From Metallyticus violacea (taxonomy: Eukaryota > Arthropoda > Insecta > Mantodea > Metallyticidae), in contig CM060842.1 of the NCBI GenBank assembly GCA_030762175.1, forward strand, positions 68,205,001-68,269,000: a DNA stretch of 64,000 nt. The letters are read 5' to 3'. Numbering within the stretch: position 1 is the stretch's first letter; every line of letters begins with the position of its first letter. Below, in pieces: positions 46,822 to 59,049 of this stretch. The notes below the pieces were generated by a model. It did no database searches and had not been told where the DNA came from. It saw only the letters and a list, made by a program, of their open reading frames with translations. A program made the translations under genes and the position numbers.

Positions 46822-47105
46822 TTTTGAATGGTGTTTAACGCCTGTGTTTACTACCGAGGCACCACAGGCGATGACACTAAAGATACATGAGATGAAATGA
46901 AATATTAGGAAAGAATTTTTTAAGGAAGGAAAAGTTCCACGCCTAAGTTTAGGATACCTCCCCGGCATTTGCCATTTATGAGAGCTGAGCAAAACCTGGA
47001 AAAAAAAAAAAACCTCAATCAGGGAGCACGGTCCTGGCGAGATTCGAACCCCAGAACTCTTGCTCACGAGTCCGCGCCTTAACGAACTCGGCCACTCTTG
47101 GCGAT
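46822..47105 (-). mobile_element. SINE family B, copy 4 (best preserved)
   Basis: Minus-strand head GCCAAGAGTGGCCGAGTTCG with TTAAGGCGCGGACTCGTGAG and box B GGGGTTCGAATC, a class II (Leu/Ser-like) tRNA core. The body includes TTCCAGGTTTTGCTCAG, AATGCCGGGGAGGTATCCTA, TTCCTTCCTTAAAAAATTC, CATCTCATGTATC and GCCTGTGGTGCCTCGG. A 13-bp target duplication ATGGGAAAATATT lies at 46809-46821 and 47106-47118. The minus-strand 139-codon frame runs through it and is a by-product. Confidence 0.93.
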
Positions 47106-47336
47106 ATGGGAAAATATTGCTGCATAAAACTTTTTCCCATTTGCATCCCCCTTTTCGCAAAATGTTTAATGGGCACTGTTTAAGGAGGGCTTACATCCTC
47201 ATAAGCTGACAAATCTTTATTTCCTATTTAATGTGACTGTTTGCTACGACCGTTCTGATCACAAAATAAAGAAATTTCATGTTGCCTCGTTGCTGTAAAT
47301 TCCCAAAAGTATACGAATGATTAAGCTGCTTGCGGT

Positions 47337-47337
<1 letters not shown>

Positions 47338-47382
<45 letters not shown>
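47338..47382. repeat. (AAT)n microsatellite
   Basis: About 14 TAA/AAT units, uninterrupted. Confidence 0.97.
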
Positions 47383-47385
<3 letters not shown>

Positions 47386-47723
47386 TAAACGGAATTAACT
47401 GTATTATTATTTGAGCTACAATATCACTGTCTATGTCAGAGACAAAAAAATTGAATAACATTTTGGGTTACGTTTTATATTTTTTTCATTCTTCATTTTT
47501 AAAACCACCCGGAAAAATAAAAGAATAAACATCCCATTTTCTTTCACATCATTAAAATGACCAAAAATACTGTTAGCCAAAAAGGGAAAACAAAATAATT
47601 TTTGCATTTCATACTTTTGTAACTTGTCCTTGTTTATATTGTAATTAAGTTATACATTCGTCTTACACAGCCATCAGAAGACAGAGACTCGGGTACACAA
47701 ATCAATTAACGCCGGACAAGTTG

Positions 47724-47981
47724 ATGTCTCGCTCGAACAACTTTTTTCCTCTCCCTCCTGTCCCTGATGTAACGTGTGATGATGATATACGGGGGCAGAG
47801 GTTCCCTTTCGAGAGCAGTGTATGCGTTGATATGCTGACGACTGAAATGGCAGAGGCACGAAAAGCTAGCGCCATCTGTGACGCATACATTACACACGCC
47901 GTTCATTGCTTGTTGTTTTTACGCCGTGCTCCTGTTTGCTATAGAAATCTCCTTCCCTGGGTCAACAGTTTCACAATATAG
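47724..47981 (+). other. Unassigned 85-codon open frame
   Basis: ATG at 47724 opens a frame of 85 codons with balanced composition (for example RSNNFFPLPPVPDVTCDDDI and MLTTEMAEARKASAICDAY). The segment is distinctly GC-richer than its surroundings, and three minus-strand frames are open as well. High GC alone lowers the stop frequency, so the open length is weak evidence. No family is recognised, and no promoter or splice context is visible. Confidence 0.25.
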
Positions 47982-47989
47982 CAAACTTC

Positions 47990-48625
47990 AGGAATGTACT
48001 TTTAACAATTGGTTTGTTGAAATTTTTATAGACGCAATTATTTAAATAATTCTAAAAAAATGAAAGATGATTCTGTAAAGTAACATAATATAAGAAAATA
48101 AAATCCATGTTTCCAAAGTATGCTTGGAATACTGGAATCAATGAATTCACTTTAGAATCACTCTTTGAGTTTTCTTTAAAAAAGCGCTCGCAATAGCAAA
48201 TATAAATTTTGTTTTTGTTTTGAAAGCATACAACTGACTACAAAATCAGCACTTTTACAATATTCTTATAGTGATAAAAATAAAGGACATTATTTGAATC
48301 TTTTATAGTCAGTTCTAAGAATAATTTTACCCTTTTCTAAACTTGGAACTGGAAAATTCTATAGGTAAAACAACTGGTTAATTACCTTTATTATCTGACT
48401 AGCAAGTAACGATAACATTAAACATTTTCCTCCATAAAATGTGTAACATTAAGCAAGGGAACGTAAAACCAATGCATTAAACTAAATTGAGTGGTGCTAT
48501 AAAGTTAATCCTGCTGCTGTAAATCTACCACTCGACGCTATAATTACCTATTTCAGAACCTTGTTTGGTTAAAGGGTAAAGGAATGCTGGCAATAACAGT
48601 AACATTTTTAAAGCCTTTATCGAGC
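47990..48625. other. Anonymous DNA, no gene recognised
   Basis: AT-rich, no motifs. Confidence 0.5.
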
Positions 48626-48627
48626 AT

Positions 48628-48628
<1 letters not shown>

Positions 48629-48658
<30 letters not shown>
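48629..48658. repeat. Poly-A tract
   Basis: About 30 A residues. No SINE or LINE body is recognisable directly upstream. Confidence 0.95.
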
Positions 48659-48660
<2 letters not shown>

Positions 48661-48669
48661 AAGGGAAAA

Positions 48670-50060
48670 AAAGAAGAGGCAAGGAAATGGTTACAGTTTT
48701 AAAGACAATGAGAGAGTAATTTCTGAGAAAACCTCGACAAAAACATTCTGCATCACTTTTATTACCACTTTTATGAAAAATGGCTCAATAATAAATATAT
48801 ATGTATGTTTACAGAATGAGAAGAGTTTAATGTCGTAACTTCGGAGGGTGATTTCATATTATACGTATAGCAAACGTTTCTAATAAATAAAATGTTGGCT
48901 GTTAACGTGTTATTTAGTAAAAAAATAAAAAAAAAATGCGTTATATTTCATTGTAATATATTAATGCACCGGAATTCATACATTTAGATTATAATAATGG
49001 ACAGACAAAAATAAATAAAACAAATAACGTTACTTGTCTATCATAACTCTAAACGCTTTGGCGTAAATTCATCTGTAACGTTTTATGTGAATCGCTGAGT
49101 TCGCAAAATTAGTTTCGGAATCACTGTGCTTATTAATATTGTCACAGCGCTGGTGTTAACAAGAATAAAAGAGTGAACAACGCCAATTATCAATTTGATT
49201 TCGCAGGAAGGCTATACAAACACATACTGGGTACCTGTAGAAGCTGCATTCTAAATTTATGTATAACTTAACCATGCAGAATTAAGCAGCGTTGTTGCAC
49301 GTTTCGAGATGCTTTTTTCTCGAAAGCCCTGACAGATTTTATGTTGCCAAATAGTAAAAATAATAATTTAAGAACATTAAACGAAATAGGAGAAACAATT
49401 TCTTCGTGGTTATATCAGTTCTTTAGCTGTATAGTTAAAACAAATTTGGAACAATTGACTACAAAATTTCATAATAATGAAATGTAATTGCAGAAATCAA
49501 AGACTCTCACATTAAAACACGGATTTAGAAATAAGCTCTTATGAAATAAATCCAATTCCCGCGCGCATAAGGGTGCATCAACCTCGCTGCGATGTCGGTC
49601 AGGACCATGGCCGAGAATCGCGAGCTTCGTGGGAACGCGGTATCAATCTCTAGTAAACTGCTATAAAAATCTCATGTTTACAGGACTGTGCTAAGAAAGC
49701 CATGTCTAATAACAGATCTAAGTATTTCATTCAACGAATGTTTATTTAGAATTCGTATATGTGCACAGAATCGGTTCATGCTAACAGGAGATTATTTGAA
49801 GAACAATCCTTTCAGCCAACAATTGAAGTCGCTCCAACCTCCTGTAACTATTCTTTCATAAATCCAATAAAGATAAAAGGTATAGAACAAATCTGCACAT
49901 CATAGAAGAACTGAGTACTAGCATTCTTCAAGGAATAAATTGAATTTCTACAGGGGAGTTATGAGGAGTAATGGATAATTTCGTTAGTCATGCCTAAAAT
50001 GTTTGGAAAATGAAGGAACGCTGTTCCAACACCTCCTTGGGTAACACGTAGAAGTATATA
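48670..50060. other. Anonymous DNA, no gene recognised
   Basis: A short GC-rich island at about 49560-49650 has no identified feature. The rest is AT-rich. Confidence 0.45.
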
Positions 50061-50066
50061 TAAGTT

Positions 50067-50091
50067 TTTTTTTTTTTTTTTTTTTTTTTTT
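50067..50091. repeat. Poly-T tract
   Basis: A run of about 25 T. It could be the tail of a minus-strand retroposon, but no recognisable body lies at higher coordinates. Confidence 0.95.
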
Positions 50092-50580
50092 GTCAGTACC
50101 TACAATATTAAACCTGTGGTTTGGTAAAGCGCATGTTAATGTCCGGCCGTGAGTACAGGCTGCATGGCCCATACTGCCCCGCCGCCGTGCACGGAAAACT
50201 CATAATTTGCTCACTCTGTACACTATGAGGAGAGCTATGTATAAAAATTGAGTGTATTTTTTGTGTAGTAGCAAAAGAAATGTTGACATTAAAAACATTG
50301 ACCCTTTAAAGTAGAGCAGCAAGGATTTACTACAGAAGAAAAATCCTAATGTTAATGTTAAGAGACATGGTATTCGATAAAAGTTATAGAGCAATACACT
50401 CATTCAAGAAGAAATATCTCTAAATATATAAGTTGAGATACTATTGGATTAAAAAAAATAAATTGTTAAATTAATTCGCATTAAGTTAAAATAAAATACA
50501 CCTTTAAAAATGTACATATACCATACATGGCCTCAATGGCAAAGAACATAACTGCATGTTCATAAGATACATGCATTTGC

Positions 50581-50934
50581 ATGACGTTACGTGCAAAGCT
50601 CTGTGCTCGTAGGTTGCGTAGAGTAGTTTTAGACGTAAGCAAATGGAGATGGCTGATGCCAACATCAAACTTTGATCTCCGTACCTCTCGACAGCAACAA
50701 CAGCCATCAGCAGACACTGTATTTCTGCTTGGGTCTTTAATTATTTCGCCTGTAACAAAGTCTAGTTTATTCTTTGTCCTTGTTCCTCATCTGCGTCGCT
50801 ATATCGAAAACGGCCTCGCAGTACGCTATAGTGCTTGGAAACCTAAGCGTTATGTTAATTATGCAGACAGACACAAAATATTATTACAGATTAAGAAAAT
50901 TTTAAATTATAGAAGAGTGATTTATATAATGTAA
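50581..50934 (+). other. Unassigned 117-codon open frame
   Basis: ATG at 50581 opens 117 codons, among the longest ATG-started frames outside repeats. The N-terminal half is basic (RRLRRVVLDVSKWRW) with a short Gln run (RQQQQPSAD). The C-terminal half is Lys/Arg/Tyr-rich. A minus-strand frame is also open over 50707-50504. No domain is recognised and no TATA box or poly(A) signal is positioned around it. It may be chance, an exon or a repeat. Confidence 0.25.
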
Positions 50935-50944
50935 TTGTTATGTG

Positions 50945-52990
50945 TATCATAAATAAAACTGTAAAGAGAAGGATTAAGTACATATTGAGAAAATCGGGCA
51001 GAATTTGTGGAAATGGATTTCTTTATATTAGTATGTTGGAATTATAATTTTTGTAGAGGACAAAATATTAGAATTCTTTATATTTCCTTAAGTAAACAGT
51101 AAGTTACTGACGAAGTGGGAGTTCGCCATGAGCACAAGTGTTAAAATCGTAAACGTAAACGAAGAGAGGGGATATATAACAGTGCAAGAGTTAAGATTTT
51201 CTTATGGTCTTTTCCTTTCAGAAGGTATACTACTGTGCCCTTAACATACAAAATAGCCATCAAAGGTTACTGAGGACATGAACAAGGAATCGCCACAATA
51301 GTGACAACATATTTTTTCACATATTATTGCAAAACGCTATACGCAAAATTGGCATCTAGGGCATACAAAGGAACAGACACTTATAGGAATTACAAATAAC
51401 CAAACGTAAAAGAATGTCCCGAAGACGAGATATATAGTGAGAAACTTTGGGAAAGTATACATCAATGTGTCAGACAAAATTATTTTCTTTTAAAATATAT
51501 GCAATCAGAAAATATAAAAAGGAGTGATATAAATGTGCCTATTACCTGATATTCTATGCAGATTTAATTTAAAATCAGTTGCGAACAGCGGTCAGAACAA
51601 TCTGCCTAACATAACAGAATGCAACCGATATGAGTGCCTGGTCATAACGGAATTGAGTATAATGACGCAGCTGTCATTTATTAAAGCAGACTGTTTCTTA
51701 GCTCAGAGTACCACCTTTTGATTATACAAGGATTCAAATGAATAGCGATAAGAATCTGTAGAAGCAGAATACATCTTATTAATGATGCTTCCAGTTCTTT
51801 AAACAAAGTTCCATTAAAACAATAAATACGCTTTTTGGTGGTGGGTACGTTTCCAATAGGTAACTATATAGCATAGTACTTCAAGATATACTGGGAGTGC
51901 TTAAATCCAAGGAAACAGCATTATCATCACCATGCCCTCATTCTATGAGGTCCATTTCGGTGAACGTTTGTGTCCTGTGGGGAATAATAACTAATCACAT
52001 ACGTGTATATGGGTAATTGAAGCTGCGATCATAGAAACAGCAACTCGAGATTGTTGGGCAAATGGTACAGTTATCAGACCATCGGATTTCCTGTCTGTTT
52101 CCGAAAACATCAGCATGAGATGAAATATCCTTTTGATTACATGCAAAGGGGATAACATGGAACCTTACTGAAATAATTGGGAAAATGCGGAATATTATTT
52201 AAAGCAAATCTGTGTGTCAAAAAATATAAAAATTACATTTCTGCCTGATTTCTTTACATTAATAAGCTAAGAGCAAGCTACTAAAATTGAAAATCCTAAT
52301 GAGATATTCCTTTTCTCTTTGCCATCGAATTAAAAATAAAGGTGTATTGGAACTATGCCCGGGAAAGCAAATTTGAATGCAAGAAGGATCTGGTACAGTG
52401 AGGTTATTTTAGCTACAGGCATGCACATGCAGAGGGCGGCTGTATAGTAAGAGTAGTAAGTAGTCAAGATCTATAATTCATGTGTAGGTACTAGCTTGTA
52501 GTTATTTTGAGCTAGATTTGTCAGTGACTGGTTGTGCGTTTGTGTGTTATTCAGAGTTTTTATTGTGTGTACACTGTGTGCTAATTGTTCTTCGTTACAT
52601 TACATAACGAATTTATATTACATAAATATACTATGCGACATATTCTTTGCGGAGCGGGGTGTTTCCTATTATCGAGTCTTCACTAGTTTGCCGCGCTGTG
52701 AAGGTTGTAGCAAGCCTGCTTACTTACCTGTTGACCTTGATGTCTTAGTGAAGTTGTTCCCGGATGTGTATTGTGTTGTACGTTACTTAATTCGACAGTA
52801 TACGTAATGTATATTCTGCCTCTTGTGTTTACAACAGCAGAGTTTGTCTTTGTATACGTTCTACATGTGCTAACGCAGTGGCGAAAGAATAATAATTGGA
52901 CTTTTGTTTGTAAATGCAGTTGATTTTATTACTTATTTGAATATCATACTAACCCTTTTTCAGGGAATTAACAGACCGAGAACGTGATCA
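50945..52990. other. Anonymous DNA, no gene recognised
   Basis: Several 60-90 codon frames lack motifs. The 52532-52807 frame begins at a non-ATG codon. Nothing is supported. Confidence 0.5.
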
Positions 52991-52999
52991 TGCATTTTT

Positions 53000-53500
53000 T
53001 TAACAGAGCTCTGCCACTGCTCACACTGCGAATAAAACCATGAGTGCAATTCACAATGTGTTTCCAAACGACAGAGTTATTAGTAGGGATTTGTGCCCCC
53101 CTCAGTCCCCTGATTTAACAGTCTGGGATAAATTTAAAAATGTCGTGTGCAAGACAAACCCGCACACCATACAATAACACAAAATATAATGTTCTTTAGG
53201 AAATTGTCCAGATTTCTCAAAATGAACTGAAACGAGTGATGAATACTTTTCTAAAGAGGTGCCAAAAATTTGTGGAAAATGAAGATTGATACTTTGTGTA
53301 TTGTCGTGTGGCTGGTTTGTTTAATTGTTTTACCCTCCCACTGATTGCCGAGACCCGGCCGGCTAACCGGCCAAGGAGTGGACGCATAGGCAAAACACTC
53401 AGAGGGAAAACAAAACTGATCGCATGGTAGTCTTGAAGAAAAGTACGATACATATTTGAAAAAGGATTCTTAAGGAGAAACGTTTAAGAAATTCGTAAGA
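53000..53500 (+). pseudogene. DDE transposase C-terminal remnant
   Basis: Plus-strand pieces: ATAHTANKTMSAIHNVFPND near 53013-53075 (second catalytic block), RVISRDLCPPQSPDLTVWDK near 53076-53135 (third block), FKNVVCKTNPHTIQ near 53136-53175, then in another frame VMNTFLKRCQKFVENED near 53238-53288. It is close to the minus-strand remnant at 45900-46400, including a shared GCCGAGACCCGGC (53346) in the 3' non-coding part. The first half of the gene is missing and a stop interrupts NPHTIQ. Confidence 0.8.
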
Positions 53501-53519
53501 AAATATTTTGATGCATGTA

Positions 53520-53850
53520 GAAGATTTGTTCGCCAGCTTGTTAAAAAGTTACGAGACAGGATCTCTCAATGACAAGAAACGTGTTCCGGACCACTTTTTT
53601 ATTGCGTAAGAAAAGATGGATGAAATACAGGAATTTCCTACACAGATGTCGACAATGTATTGCCACTGAGGGACATCATTTTAACTTCTGTTATAATTCA
53701 AGCTAATGAGCTTTAAATACCGACAGTATCATTTTTGCTTTTAGTAAAAATAGAAATGCATGACGCATCTCTCTTTTAGAGGTTCTGTTCTTTTGCAGTA
53801 AGCAGAGCGCTCTAGCGTTCCGTAACTCAAATAACCTCATTCTAGATCGT
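53520..53850 (+). mobile_element. Internally deleted DDE transposon, copy C
   Basis: A plus-strand frame near 53521-53580 reads RRFVRQLVKKLRD, a frame change, then TGSLNDKKRV, an N-terminal helix-turn-helix segment. About 15 codons later, near 53620-53700, it reads YRNFLHRCRQCIATEGHHFN, the transposase C-terminus. The catalytic core is absent, as in copies A and B. The high end (CCGTAACTCAAATAACC, about 53820-53836) is the complement of the copy B end. Its closeness to the 53000-53290 remnant could mean two adjacent insertions. Confidence 0.65.
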
Positions 53851-53859
53851 GTAGATCTG

Positions 53860-55740
53860 ATTCTGAAACCAATGTAGACCAGACTAAGGTGCTTGAATTT
53901 CAATACCAGCTGAGGGAGCTATCCTTAACCATAATTTGGTATATTGATCTCAGTATGTGCATCATGTAGCTTATTACCACTAATGTATGATATATGGTTA
54001 TAATAATTTTAATGACAAAGGAAACAGTTTATCCAAATTAACGTACATTAAATTATAGACTCACTTTACCACATTCCTGAGTATTCAAGCGTTTGGTTTA
54101 CATGTTTGAAATGTATGAATTAAGTTTAGTTCCTCATTCTTGTTTGTGACCTAAGGTCCTAAATGATGTTTCAGGCTCTTATTCCACAAGCGCTTAGGAG
54201 TGTGGCATATTCATCCCATGATTAAAGAAATAACCAGATCTTAATAAATAGCAATGACTTTGTGCTTAGCTCTGTTCCAAACGTTGATGAGGTTATGTAA
54301 ATCAAATCATTAATAAAGTGCGGGACAAATCTTAATAACCTCGCTCAATCCCATCCACTTCCGACTGCCTAGCATTAAACAATAACACACTAAACAATCA
54401 AATAGTACCACGAAATACATGATAATAGTTCTCCAGTTTTGTTACTGCTACTTTCGTAAATCAAATATTCACCACAAACTATCATTATTTTCTATTTCTA
54501 ATTTTATTACGAATATCTGAAAGTGCCTAAATTAATGGTTAAAGAACAAGTGAACAAATATTTGTTATCATTTCCGCACCAGATCTGTTTTAGTATTATA
54601 ACATGTAATCAAAGAGATTGCAGAGAAGTGACAAAGTGGTTTACCGGAGTGAATTCTGATGCAACGCATTCCTCAAGCATATCTTTTCAAGCTATATATT
54701 ATATCTTAGTTCCAGGAAAAGGCCATCAAGGTTTGTCCCTTACCCTACAATTATGAATATATTTTACGAACACTGGTTTGAAATTGCAATTCGCGCAACA
54801 TTTTCTTTTACGTGCAAAATAATAATATGAATAAAGTTATTATAGATCATTACAATGAAGAGTTAAGCCATTATTAGTCTTATGTTCCCTACTTTGAGGA
54901 GCAGATCAATTCTTAACAGGTTTCAAGTTATTGCACATGTTGCATACTTCAATTTAGTCTATCTCTATCTGAGCACAAAGATACAATAGGCGATTTTTGA
55001 AGTGAAAGTAATACCATTTTTTTTCGGTTAAACTACCAAATAAATAATTAATAAACGTGTGAAGACATATACAATTGTATGATAATTTATATTCTATTAA
55101 CACTACCCTTCAAATATCTTAACGTTATTACTTGGCTGCAAACATTATTTTAAAGGGAATGTGCAAACATCTATGGTGACAGAATTGATTCACATTAATG
55201 TTACTACTGAATATTGTTTTAAAGAGTAAAATCGGCTATAAATTGTTTACTATATGAATAAGAGCAAATAAAACCATAACATTTTAAGATAAAATGATCC
55301 GGTTCGTGAATTTGCTTGATGAGACGTTTTATATTACATTATTTTTTTCTAATGCTTCAACTGTCTGGTCGATCTCGTATTAGATTTTCGAAAACTTTGT
55401 GGAATTTTTCCAAAATAGACAGCTTGAAGCATAATCATCAAGTTCTAACGAGGATAACAATGAATTTGATTGATACAAAAAGTAGCAAATTTACCTGGAA
55501 AGCCGAAATAACATTTTTTCTTGGACGCTTAAAGGCTGGCTCAGTAAGCTTTGGTTCTTTAAAGCTATTCAATCAAATTAAATTTCTCTAGTGGAAAGGG
55601 TTATACTATATTATTCACTTGCAACGTATGACTTTTTTTTAGTCCTATTCATGTGAGCCTACAAAATACAATTCACGCGTACTCATTCTACAATCAAAAT
55701 ATCGTTTTTAATCAATTTACAAAGAACAGGTCTGAGGTCT
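53860..55740. other. Anonymous DNA, no gene recognised
   Basis: AT-rich. Open frames lack motifs. 55741-55752 is a target copy of the next SINE. Confidence 0.5.
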
Positions 55741-55752
55741 ATTCCGGGTCTT

Positions 55753-56014
55753 TTTTTTTATTTGTTTGTTTAAGGAGCTCTTTAACATCTCAGGTCATCA
55801 GCGTTCCATTCAAATCAGGGCGTGAAACGGCCGACAAATTTTGCTCAGAGGCCTCTCTTTCAGGCTTGAGGTTCTTTTTTGTGCCGCAAATGTACGACAT
55901 GGGACCCACGGCTTTACTTCCCTTCCGAAGGAAGCCATACTTACGATTTTTACGCCCGAAAAAATCCATCGATCCTGGCCGGGTTCGAACCCGCGACCTT
56001 GGGTTTAGAAGGCA
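55753..56014 (-). mobile_element. SINE family A, minus strand, 5'-truncated
   Basis: On the minus strand the element begins inside the tRNA head (GCCTTCTAAACCC, then box B GGGTTCGAACCC), runs through the whole body and ends in an A/CAAA-rich tail. Duplications ATTCCGGGTCTT (55741-55752) and ATTTCGGGTCTT (56015-56026) flank it with one mismatch. Box A is missing, so it cannot be transcribed from its own promoter. The 148-codon plus-strand frame across it is spurious. Confidence 0.93.
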
Positions 56015-56029
56015 ATTTCGGGTCTTGAT

Positions 56030-58780
56030 GAACCATATTGACCATAAGAATTTATTTACACTAAGCACTTACAGATGTCAAAAGGATCCTGAAGTGTGAT
56101 TTAATGTGATGCTAAAGTATTACTTGGACGTGAAATGGCCGATAATTTAATCCAGGGAATATTTGCCGTAAATCTAGTACAAGGGCTCCACGGCTTACGA
56201 CCATAATCTATCAACCGGGTAATTGAGGAACTAGGAGAAATGTTTCCAATATGTTAAACGCAATATAAAAACATACTGGGAACTCATTAAAAGGAATAAA
56301 AATTATTAAACTATTTTCGCAGTTCTTAGGTAAAGTTCGTAAAAGATTGCTATCACTTTTTACAGTTTGGTTCCTAATGCTGGAAATATTACATGATTCA
56401 GCTAAAAACTACATCACTATCTTATATATTGTACTAGGTGAACGGTTAAAGCGAACATATTTTAATTAATTAATTTGTATTTGAAATAGCATTTTCTTAG
56501 AAATGTATTAGACAGATAATTGTCTAAAATGTTTAAGGAATATAATGCATATTAAAAGTTATTCTTTAAACATTAACTTTACTACAAATAGTATTAAAAT
56601 AGTAATCATAGTGTTCTACAGTTTTAACTAAAAGCTAATTTTCTATGGAAGTTATGCCTCACTTAAAACCAATTGATGAATGGTTGACATTTAATACACC
56701 TTAAATTATTCTTACAATCTCAATTATCATCTGCACCATAAAAGATCTTTAATGTTCAAAATTAGTCTGTTTCAAGTCTTGTGACATTTTTTTTTTTTCA
56801 TTACCTAAACCTCATTGTTTACAGCTACGGAACGCGTTTGTCATTTTTGAATGGGTTTATTATCTACCTGACCAAAGTTTTGCTATAAGGAGTATCGGAT
56901 AGTGTTGAACCATTTACTTGCACTGACACAAGAGGAAAATGTATTTTGAAACACGATGTAGTACTTGGAGATGCCCTAGAGCTCGCATTGGCTGCGTATC
57001 CTAGCAACTGTAGAAAGCTTTCCCACGCCAGCTTAGCGAGCAGTTGTGCCAGGTAGAAACAAACAGTTGGGCTCATCTCAACCGAAAGCGGATGGAATTA
57101 AATTTTATACTTCAGCACACATCACTGGGGGAGCTGTTTTTGTTTTATCATTTTCATCAAAAACTGCTTAATAGCACTTGAATGGGATAAAATAAAATAC
57201 AGGTGTAGGGAATTGAAATTGAATATTATTATCATGTTCATCATTCATCGCATCTGTAACGACAGCGATCCTGCATATGGTTTCCGAGATGCAAAGACCG
57301 TACCAATTGAAGGGTATGATCAGTTACAAAGTTAAAATAATCAATTTTGAAATAAAAATGTACTTCTCAATTTCCACTCTGATGCTTTTTAAGAGAAATG
57401 TCAAACCCTTTAGAACTTTAGAGCAACGAATGAATGAATTCGTCACCGAGCAAGAATTTCCTTCCGATTCTATTCTCGATCTTTCTTTGATCCTGTATCT
57501 TGCGTGGTTATAGCGATGGCTTTTTCAAATCTCTGTAAAAATTTAAACTTATTTCTGTAATGCAGGAAATATGGATTTTCCTTTTTGTGCCTTTTTGATT
57601 ATTTTCAAATAAGACTTTATTTACAATATTTCGCCTTTTAATTAATTTGGTTTTTTGGTAATAAACAGCACAATATTATCTGATACTTGATAAAATTATA
57701 TTTACTTCTCCGGTAATCTGCTTGGATATTAACATACGCAAAACACATGAGAAAGCCGTAACATCTCCATAAACCGCATTCTCCTCTCTTTTTTCATATA
57801 TCGGCTCATCCATTTATCTGATGACCGACTTTACCGAACCGCTACGTTGGCCTTGAATCTCACGCCACTCAATGCCATTTGAACAGTGAAAGAAACAACT
57901 TGTATCTTATCTTAAAGTCTGCTAAGAACAACAAATGACAAATACTAGATCTAATTATTCTATTCCACAACAAGTGTTTACTTATGAATCGTATGTCTTA
58001 ACTGAGTCCACTAAGGCTGTCAGGAATTAAATTGCAGAGAAATTCCAGAGAATCGTTTTCCAAGTTTTAATGCGATTCATACAGTTTATAGTTTAGACGA
58101 ACTAAAGGTAAACATCCCAACAGAGTAGCCTAATTTTTTAATAAAATTAACAAATATATATTAAAATACCTAATTTTGGAATAATGGAATAATATAAGAA
58201 AAATAGAAAAACTTTGAAATGTTGAAAACATGTAACAAGCAATTTAATTGCAAAAATAAACCAAACAGATCTTCAGAATATAAAGAATTTCTTGAATAAA
58301 CATTAAATACATTTGATTTATACCAATATATAAAACTTAAAAAATGCACTCACACCTCAACTATTTTCCTGACACTGGGTAGATGTACTAGACGAACTTG
58401 GTGAGATATTCCATAAATATATAAACCATAGTAAAACCTATGAAAGTGAAAGTGTACAATGTTTGAATCTATGACTAGCTCATAACGTACATGTAGCAAA
58501 TGCTGACTATAAATTCATGCAAGAATTTCAGCTCAGTATTGCATTAGAATATTAATAATCCTCCGTGGAACCCATGTTTAGTTATTTCTGGTTGCTGTTT
58601 CAAAACACTGAAAATCATCGCCAGAAACGAATATATTGAATTCATGAACGAAAATAACATATTGAAGCAGAAATAAGGGTTTGAAATTCAAAACCAGCCT
58701 ATTTAGAAGATTAAAGCCCATTGAACTAGGCGCATTATATGGCTCGGTAATTTCTGAATATAACCTCACATTACGTGGCA
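56030..58780. other. Anonymous DNA, no gene recognised
   Basis: No repeats shared with the rest of the window and no family motifs. A short T run lies at 56788-56799. Confidence 0.5.
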
Positions 58781-58786
58781 CCGAAA

Positions 58787-59040
58787 AGGATGTCGTTTAG
58801 GAACGCACTCGAGTGCGGGAAGTCTGAGGTTCGATTGTTACCAGAACCTCCTTCCTGCCTGTAAGTTTTTTCCAGGTTTTTCTTATTTCTCATAAATGCA
58901 AAATGTTGGGAGATATCCTAAACGCTTCCTTCCTTAAAAAAGTATTTTCCATTTTATTATTTCATATCATGTATGAACAGTATCAATTGCCTGTTATGCC
59001 TCGGCAGTGAAACCTGGCATTCATAATTATTAAAAGAAAA
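58787..59040 (+). mobile_element. SINE family B, copy 5 (degenerate)
   Basis: Plus-strand head remnant with box B-like GAGGTTCGATTG (58828). The body has TTTTTTCCAGGTTTTTCTTA, CATAAATGCAAAATGTTGGG, CTTCCTTCCTTAAAAAAGTA, TCATATCATGTATGAACAGT and GCCTGTTATGCCTCGGCAGT. The tail is A-rich with CAA units. No clear target duplication was found, and it is the most diverged of the five copies. Confidence 0.8.
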
Positions 59041-59049
59041 GAAAAAACA

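Noticed and set aside
46741..47160. 139-codon minus-strand protein
   Set aside because: It runs through SINE family B and both target copies, so it is a by-product.
55653..56099. 148-codon protein on the plus strand
   Set aside because: It is antisense to a SINE. The same antisense frame appears in the other copies of the family, and no ATG-led conserved protein is implied.
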